NCBI GenBank assembly: GCA_903813345.2
Contig: CAIIXF020000012.1
Coordinates: 4,255,318-4,319,317, forward strand
Origin: Owenia fusiformis
Lineage: Eukaryota > Annelida > Polychaeta > Sabellida > Oweniidae
Reading direction: 5' to 3'
Length of the DNA: 64,000 nucleotides
Part shown: piece by piece, positions 57,217 to 64,000 of the stretch
Position numbering within the stretch: the first letter of the stretch is position 1
Layout of the letters: each line of letters begins with the position of its first letter
The notes under the pieces: generated by a model
Databases searched by the model: none
What the model was told of the DNA's origin: nothing
What the model saw: only the letters and a program-made list of their open reading frames with translations
Program-made: the position numbers and the translations under genes

Positions 57217-58403
57217 GTAGTGTTCTTCAGATAATGAATGATTGAGTTTCGGAGTAGGCCTTCACTGATTTGGCGATTTGGCGATTTGGCTACGTATCTG
57301 AGACGCCTGTTGGCGATGCAATGAATAACTCCTACCTGATTGACCTCCTCTTTAGGCTCTACCTGTATAGTACCCAAGCTAATTTGAATGGATACGATTG
57401 CAACTATCAATCATTGCTTCTTCCTTTCCATTATGCGATACTTATAGGAAAATTGACATGTATACCATCTGCTTGTGCCCTAAATAGACTAGATGCGAAT
57501 AGAAATGATCTTGATTTGCGTCATTAAATATTCAAAATTCAGTCAAAGTGATGTCATATTTGAAATCTACATGTAAAAGTACATCTAGAAAAATGGTTTC
57601 GAAAATTGTTTATCAACTTTGAAAATTTAATTTTTCTGAAAATGTGACTTCTAGCTCGGGTTGATTCCTCATAGACCCTATGTTACAAAATCACAAAAAG
57701 TGAAATATCTTTTCTTGTATTGGACAGATAACATTTTCTTTTACTGGACATATTTTAATTTGCATAACTATTTGATACATAAAGGTTAATTACAAATTGA
57801 ACCACTAAAACAGATGTAATTTAAGTTAAAGGGAACTTTCTACTATACCCGCCATGTTATCTGACCCGAGCGAGCCACCTGGTGGCGAAACTGGTAACTA
57901 CCTACTCGCATCTGCGTTATTATGCGGGCGGGATAAATAAAAATAACTATATTAATTTTAACATAGTTCTGTTTGCTAATTAATTGATTTTAAATCAGCA
58001 AATAAATGAGTCTGAAAAGCCGCAGTCTGCTTCATGTCCACAGCGGATCCATGTTAAAAGGATAAGGACATCTAGGATAGGAGTAAAATAGTTAATTGAT
58101 GGGTATGATGAATGGCCGAGGATACAGCCAATTATGCTCATATGTCTGCACACACAGGTACATGTATGTCAAAACATTTATCTGTTTAAATCAGATTCCT
58201 GGAGCTCACACTATTATGGAATAATATTCTTTCTATATTTATATACCCATAGTTAAGGGGTACACATAAGTTCATTGTGCTTTTGAATACAATTTGGGAT
58301 AATGGGGGTCTGTTTTGATAATATACAATTGTTTAAACCTGTCAATCTATACATTTTCGTCTTTTATATTTACCCTTTGGGCAATTATTGTCACATATTT
58401 CAG

Positions 58404-61400
58404 GACGATCTCTCTTCCAGAAGGCGTGCTCGATTCTGCAAGTATTTCGTTCTGTGTAGCTATAGCCTTGGGTTGGTACTCTTTGGCGTAATAGTTGGTG
58501 CGTTTATCATAATTTCAACAGACTCTACAACACCTTACACAAGCACGGACGTCGTAGAGAGGACTCGGCCGTTTGTGAAAAGAGAGAAGCTCCAGAAAGG
58601 TGTCGTTTTGGTAAGACTCCATATACACTATACAGTATATACTCCCATCCATAAGATTGGCAACCAGGAGTTTTCATTTAATTGCATACCATGGTTTGTC
58701 TATAATTAAATCTTAATTTTTTCTTCACGACAATAGTTCGGAAATGTATGATAAATTTGAGGAATATTTTTAAATCACATAGACTATATATAAACAGATT
58801 CAAAAATGACTTCCGGTCATTAAACTTATGAAGGGGACTGTACATACCAAGGGCGTTACAATACCCGGGAATTTATCGGTTCGTGCAGTACTTGTTTGTG
58901 ATAGCGCCCTCTGTAGGTCACTGTGCTTAATAGCCTACAGTAATACGGGGTAGGATATCGGGAATTCGGTCAGTTTCTATCCGTCGATTACGCTATGAAA
59001 TGAAGCAAGTGTGACCACTTTATCCACTTAAACAATTTGATAATTGATTAAATCTTTAAACAAAATCGATAAACACGTTATACACTTCTATCTCCTTAGA
59101 AATTAGCATGTATTTATGGATTGTGTTTTCGAACAAGGCTCGACCCAGACCAATAGGGAAATCCTTATGCTAATTAGTATGACGTCATATTTTCCTGGGG
59201 AATCCTAGATTTCAAAGCCTCAGTCTGTTATTGTGTCAAATGTAAACGCTCTTTTGCAGACAGAAAATTGACAGATTAGCTTTTAACTTTCAGCTTTGAT
59301 GTTTAAATATTCTGTATTTCTACCGGACTTCTTGCTGAATATCATATAATGTTATAACTTGATTTGGACCATTGCCTGATTGATCATTCTGAAATTTTGA
59401 TTGTGATTCATGATTGATTGGCGAGAAAAATAATTCCTATTGTTTTCCAGCGAAGTCAAAATGTTACAGCATGAGTTATAATGTCGAGTTTGCATCATGT
59501 TAAATTCTGCTAGTGATTAGAAGTCCATGCACAAGCATACACATAAGAGACAAACACACCCAGGCTCCAGGCCGTGGATGGAAATATAAAACTATTTAAG
59601 GCACAAACTGGTATTTAATAGACCGATATGTAGTATCTGCCATGTATTGAAGGTAAACAAACGGCATTATTAATGTTACTTCTATCAATACATGGATTGT
59701 GCAATGGAAAAGCAATGGCACAATCAAAAATGTGCATATCAATCATGAATATCTCTCATTTCAAAGCTTATTTCCAACAGAATCGTGTCAAAATATGTGT
59801 CTGAGTAACAGTTATACATTATAAGATCGCAAACTCTTACCAATTATCAGCCGAACGGCTCATTTTCAACGAAATGTCCTTAAGACAACAGCCCTGGGTC
59901 GCGCCTGAGACCAAAAACTATTTCAAATAGCCCTCCCCTAAATATATTGGATAATCACATTAATGCGTGCGCGCGCAGCTCATCCACTGAACGAAATGTC
60001 ACTTCCCGCTGAAATCACCGGGTATTGATCCTTCCCTTGTACATACTGGGTTTCCTAAAGGTAAGATTACTTGTGTTGCCAATTTGGTAATGTTTATATT
60101 AAATTTTGAACATATATTTGAGTCATGCTGTCACATTATTGGCGATACTAAGTAATATGGCGATACTTAGTAATCTAACCCATTACATGTAAGTAGTTCA
60201 CGGGAAGTCGGACATATGGACTTACCAACGTCCTTTGTACATATAGGAAACTCTTTATATCTATGGCGGTACCTTTATCATTTTACAAAACATCTGTTTT
60301 GCAAAATAAGTATGAAGACCTTAATTAAGAATAGAAAATCAAGATTAAGAACGGTATATCACAATGATGTGCGCAAACAATTAATTAATACTGGCCATAT
60401 ATCAGCCAGTATAGTCTTTACGGTGTAGTACATATATACTTGCAGTGTAGGCTTAATAAAATTGATGACAGTAAAGACTAATGAAGTTTATATTTTCTTT
60501 TGTCATAAAACAACATAATTCTTGTCTTTACAGTGAATTATGATTTATTAGGTTAACGAAAATGCTTACCGGAATATCCACGATGTTTACCTGGGTGGTA
60601 TTGGTGATGGTATTGACGAACCTCCTCCATCTACGTCACACATGGGAAGTTACACATCTGCAGCTGTAGCGGCAGACCATCACGCCTGCTCAGATGTTGG
60701 GAAGTAAGTCGTATATAGGATGGGAATGGACCCTCGGGTATGTGTGGGTTTTAGAGAAAACACATGATTGAAATTGTATTCTTTAGATTATAAAAGTACT
60801 GGCATTTTATTATATTGTACAATCATATATGTTTCCTTATTTGGTCAACAAACGGCTCCCCTCCAAAAGTATGATTACCGGAAGTCCAATTTGAGGTAAC
60901 TCGTTAGAGGTCTGTTTATTTTTGTCGAGAAATTATTCAGTCTTAGAAAAAGTTGATCGATGTACAAAATTAAGATCCAAACACGCTTTTGTACTCTAAG
61001 TTAATTATAAGTTCTTTCAAAGAGCTAACTCATACGAATTCAAAGGGTACCAAGAACCAAGGAGATAGAGACAACACATAAACTCTCATCCAATCCTATT
61101 TGTACTATTAAATATACTTTTTTATTGTTTTATTTTTTAGAAATATTATGGAACGACAGGTTGGTTCAGCAGTGGACGCTGCAATCGCGTCAATGTTATG
61201 TGTAGGAGTTCAAAACCCACAAAGCGTTGGGATAGGTGGAGGCTCCTTCGTTACTATATACGACAGGTATATAATCATTTCACCTTTCAATTTTTGTGAC
61301 TATCAGATGTGACAAATTGTTAGCCGCCAACCTTTTTCTGGACGGTGTTCGGCATTTGGCGTGTATAATTAAAATAAACTGAAACCCTCAAAAGTTGAAC

Positions 61401-63988
61401 ACTTTTTGAGGTACCAATGTCGTTCCATTTAGATCCATATGGAGGCAGGTAAGTGAGTGGAGCGTCGTACGTCTAACTCCATAATCACTGTGACAATACA
61501 CATGTAATACAAAATATAAAGTGGGATGTTGCTCTACGTGTAGAATTGTCATTCTAGCATTAAAAAAGAAGCGGTTTCTCTGGATTGTCGAGAGGAGGCC
61601 CCCGCCGCAGCTTCTACAAATATGTTCGTCAACGATGCACAGGCGTCTGTATATGGTAAGTCAGATTAATAGACTACACATTCTGATATTCAACGTATTG
61701 TTCCGAAACGCAAGATGCTCCGATCTATCAAAAACAGTACAATCTCTTCAAATCCTACAAAATATTATTGTAAGCTGTGATTGGCTGGATCGATTTCCAG
61801 AAGTTACAGTCGATCAAAATAAGTATAGTAGTGCATGTATTTCATATACGAGTATTTCCATTGACTGAAACCAAAAGTCTAAGTTTGTATTCGCAAATGC
61901 AACTTTCGGCTGTCTGCTACCGGATTAACCTACAATTAGTATTTTATAATCAACTTATTAAATATGAATAAAATAATGGCAGGTACTATATACTAGTATT
62001 CATATTTGAATGAGTTGCCCATAAAATAGTACGTTAATCCGGAAGCCGACAACCGAAAGTTGCATTCGCGAATACAAGCTAAATCAAATATATAAATTAA
62101 ACGTTTAGTAAAATATATAAAAAAGCGTTTCTTATTATTTTATGGTAACCATTCGTCCTTCCTTTTCAACATTATGGATATGTATGTATTCGCAAGCCAA
62201 ATGTAGTTGAATATTTGATTTTTCAGGTGGTTTGGCAATAGGGGTGCCAGCAGAAGTTGCGTGTTACAAGAAGATGCATGATATGTATGGGCGTCTCCCC
62301 TGGCGTGCCCTGTTCCAGCCCTCTATTAATATGTGCCGTAATGGCTTTAACATATCTCAGGGAATGGCGGCCGCGATTGCTCATAAATCGGACCTGCTCG
62401 CGATGACCCCTGGTCTGGAGTAAGTACGTTGTACACTCCTGTCCCCATTTGTAAATGTTTATTCCCGCTCTTAATAAAGTAAGAAATATCCGACCTATTG
62501 TGAACAAAATTTAGATTTAAACATTAGGAAGGTTGATTAAACAGGATATCAAATGAGGACTTTCGTTTTTCACACTTTAGGAGGGTTGGGGTGTAAAATA
62601 AATAGAGCTCATACATGTCATAGGGTATGATCTATCTCGAACTAATTTTCATTTCCATTTATGACCATGGAACATAATTACTAATCAATCACTCGTCGGA
62701 ACATGATTACTATTCAGTCACTCGTCGGAACATGATTACTATTCAATCACTCGTCGGAACATGATAACTATTCAATCACTCGTCGGAACATGATTACTAT
62801 TCAATCACTCGCCGGAACATGATTACTATGCAATCACTCGCCGGAACATGATTACTATTCAATCACTCGTCGGAACATGATTACTATCTAATCACTCGTC
62901 GGAACATGATTACTATTAAATCACTCGTCGGAACATGATTACTATTCAATCACTCATCAATCATCATTACTTCCAGGTTGCCAAAATTCGTGACTAATCC
63001 AAAGACAGGAGAGCAATATAAGTTAGGGGATAATGTTAAAATGCCCGAGTTGGCCGACACACTGGAGATCATCGCGGAGAAGGGGGCGGAAGAGTTATAC
63101 CATGGCGAACTGGCCAAGACTATCGTCAAAGAAATCCAAGAAGCTGGTGTGTGCCTTTAGTCTTCTGTAGAGCCTTCCTTCCCTTCACTTACTTACGAAA
63201 TTATATTGGACAAAAAACGAAAACGGATGTAAATACATATGTAAAACCTGTCTAATCCGAACGCCTCTGGGACCGGCCAAAAGTGCTCAGATTAGCAGGT
63301 GTTCACATTTTAAGTTAAAAGCTTTTGAAGTCTGCTTAATATATTTTACCATTTAAATTTGATATACACGTACTATTCTATTTCCATATTTCAAAAATAT
63401 ATATCTTGTCTACATCCTTTGCGGACGTATGTATTTTCCGTATAATTTGCCGTCATATGATTTTTTTGTATAATTTGCTGACATAAGTAATTTCTATTCA
63501 AGGAGGAATCGTGACATTGCAGGATCTTAGGGAATATAAAGTTCTTGTTCAAGACGCTTTGAATCTAACACTTAACAATGGCGGTTATACAGTGTATGGG
63601 GCTCAACCACCTTCTAGTGGAGCCATTCTGATGTATATATTAAACATTTTAGACGGTAAGCCATTTTCAATGTTTTTTTGTTAACTATCCAAGCAATGTA
63701 GGAATTACCAAGAATTTTGCTAAATAGAATGTTACTTTCATCTGGTGTAACCCATGCATGAAATTAAGAAAGCGTACTGTTTATATTCTGATTTTACGTA
63801 TCTGTTACCCTTTTGTAAGCGTTTTTATTTCTGATTAATTTCTCATTAAAGGTTACAATTTTAGTCCAAAGAGTATTGAAACCACTGCTGAAGCCGTGCT
63901 CACATATCACAGAATTATAGAAGCGTTCAAGTTCGCTTACGCCAAACGATCTCATCTTGGGGACAACAGATTTGTCGATATTGACAAG
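58404..63988 (+). CDS. Gamma-glutamyltransferase, N-terminal and large-subunit part (8 exons, 3' end outside window)
   Basis: Exons: 58404-58610, 60552-60703, 61141-61266, 61558-61655, 62227-62419, 62977-63146, 63503-63655 and 63852-63988; phases join throughout, 412 codons. GGT cleaves the gamma-glutamyl bond of extracellular glutathione and transfers or hydrolyses it, at the cell surface. Exon 58404 has an Arg-rich start and one transmembrane helix (about residues 18-36, [15 protein letters not shown]), the type II anchor of the family. Diagnostic parts: [61 protein letters not shown] (substrate-binding Arg), [34 protein letters not shown] and [13 protein letters not shown]. The autocatalytic Thr and small subunit lie beyond 64000. 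The N-terminal exon is unsettled: an unspliced ATG at 58302 is also in frame. A weaker donor at 58600 would break the phase. Confidence 0.93.
59961..60040 (-). repeat. Inverted partner of the 19329-19412 repeat
   Basis: GCGCGCAGCTCATCCACTGA and CACTTCCCGCTGAAATCACC read as the reverse complement of the 19.3-kb copy. It lies in the first large GGT intron. Confidence 0.8.
62670..62960. repeat. 29-bp tandem repeat in a GGT intron
   Basis: About ten units of TCACTCGTCGGAACATGATT plus ACTATTCAA; it runs almost up to the acceptor at 62976. Confidence 0.92.
63245..63303. repeat. Short pogo/Tigger-like inverted repeat
   Basis: AACCTGTCTAATCCGAACGC faces GCTCAGATTAGCAGGTGTT across a ~20-bp spacer; same ends as 13571-13710. 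It lies in a GGT intron. Confidence 0.5.
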
Positions 63989-64000
63989 GTATAGCATTTC

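Larger units (their letters stand above)
56385..58403. other. SLC22 3' flank and GGT 5' region
   Basis: No complete exon is certain. There is a 25-bp tandem doublet (GCCTGTTACATACTGTGCAC) at about 56687-56737 and a triple GATTTGGC at about 57265-57290. A possible first GGT exon is 58133-58157 (ATG CTC ATA ... CAG, then gtacat), which would join the exon at 58404 in phase as MLICLHTQ; support is weak. Confidence 0.4.

Noticed and set aside
58302-58403. ATG at 58302 as the certain start of GGT
   Set aside because: It is in frame, but a good TTTCAG acceptor at 58403 follows and the added residues look like intron; left as an alternative only.

Overview
This is eukaryotic (metazoan) nuclear DNA. 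The genes are split by GT-AG introns, the sequence is AT-rich, and a large share is retrotransposons, foldback DNA elements and tandem repeats. The gene set (a PLAC8/cornifelin-like protein, a prokineticin/astakine-type cysteine-rich secreted protein, an SLC22 organic ion transporter, gamma-glutamyltransferase) fits a bilaterian, probably an aquatic invertebrate. I cannot name the phylum from sequence alone.

Layout. 1-2.1 kb: 5' part of a non-LTR retrotransposon on the minus strand (ORF1 with PHD-like and CCHC fingers, then the start of an ORF2 endonuclease). 3.3-4.1 kb: a 723-bp apparently exact copy of the integrase region of the element next door. 5.0-10.0 kb: an apparently intact Ty3/gypsy element with identical 213-bp LTRs, a 5-bp target duplication and one uninterrupted gag-pol frame. 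10-17.2 kb: no host gene seen, several foldback/MITE-like repeats. 17.3-25.2 kb (+): a four-exon PLAC8-like gene; its last intron is filled by about 30 tandem copies of the 3' splice site plus the first ~29 bases of its own last exon. 25.8-27.4 kb: a 1.65-kb foldback element with a 5-bp target duplication. 28.9-37.0 kb (-): an eight-exon gene for a secreted protein with two ten-cysteine prokineticin-like domains made by duplication of an exon triplet; its large intron 5 holds a CR1/Jockey-like reverse transcriptase fragment and a 5'-truncated L1-like insertion. 37.9-43.6 kb: an ~85-bp satellite, ~68 copies, containing a 1.5-kb higher-order duplication. 43.9 and 48.0 kb (-): a degenerate and an open copy of an orphan cysteine-rich exon, separated by a 2.5-kb long-TIR element. 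48.5-56.4 kb (+): a complete ten-exon SLC22-family transporter. 58.4 kb to the right edge (+): eight exons of the N-terminal and large-subunit part of gamma-glutamyltransferase, running off the window.

The host genes do not form an obvious pathway. PLAC8 and the prokineticin-like gene are convergent; the prokineticin-like gene and SLC22 are divergent, with the satellite between them; SLC22 and GGT are tandem. Splice junctions were placed by eye from GT/AG signals, preserved reading phase and family similarity. Three SLC22 internal exons have 104, 155 and 169 nt, the sizes usual for that family. The most distinctive signals are the exon-derived splice-acceptor array inside the PLAC8-like gene and the two-domain, dibasic-linked prokineticin-like precursor.
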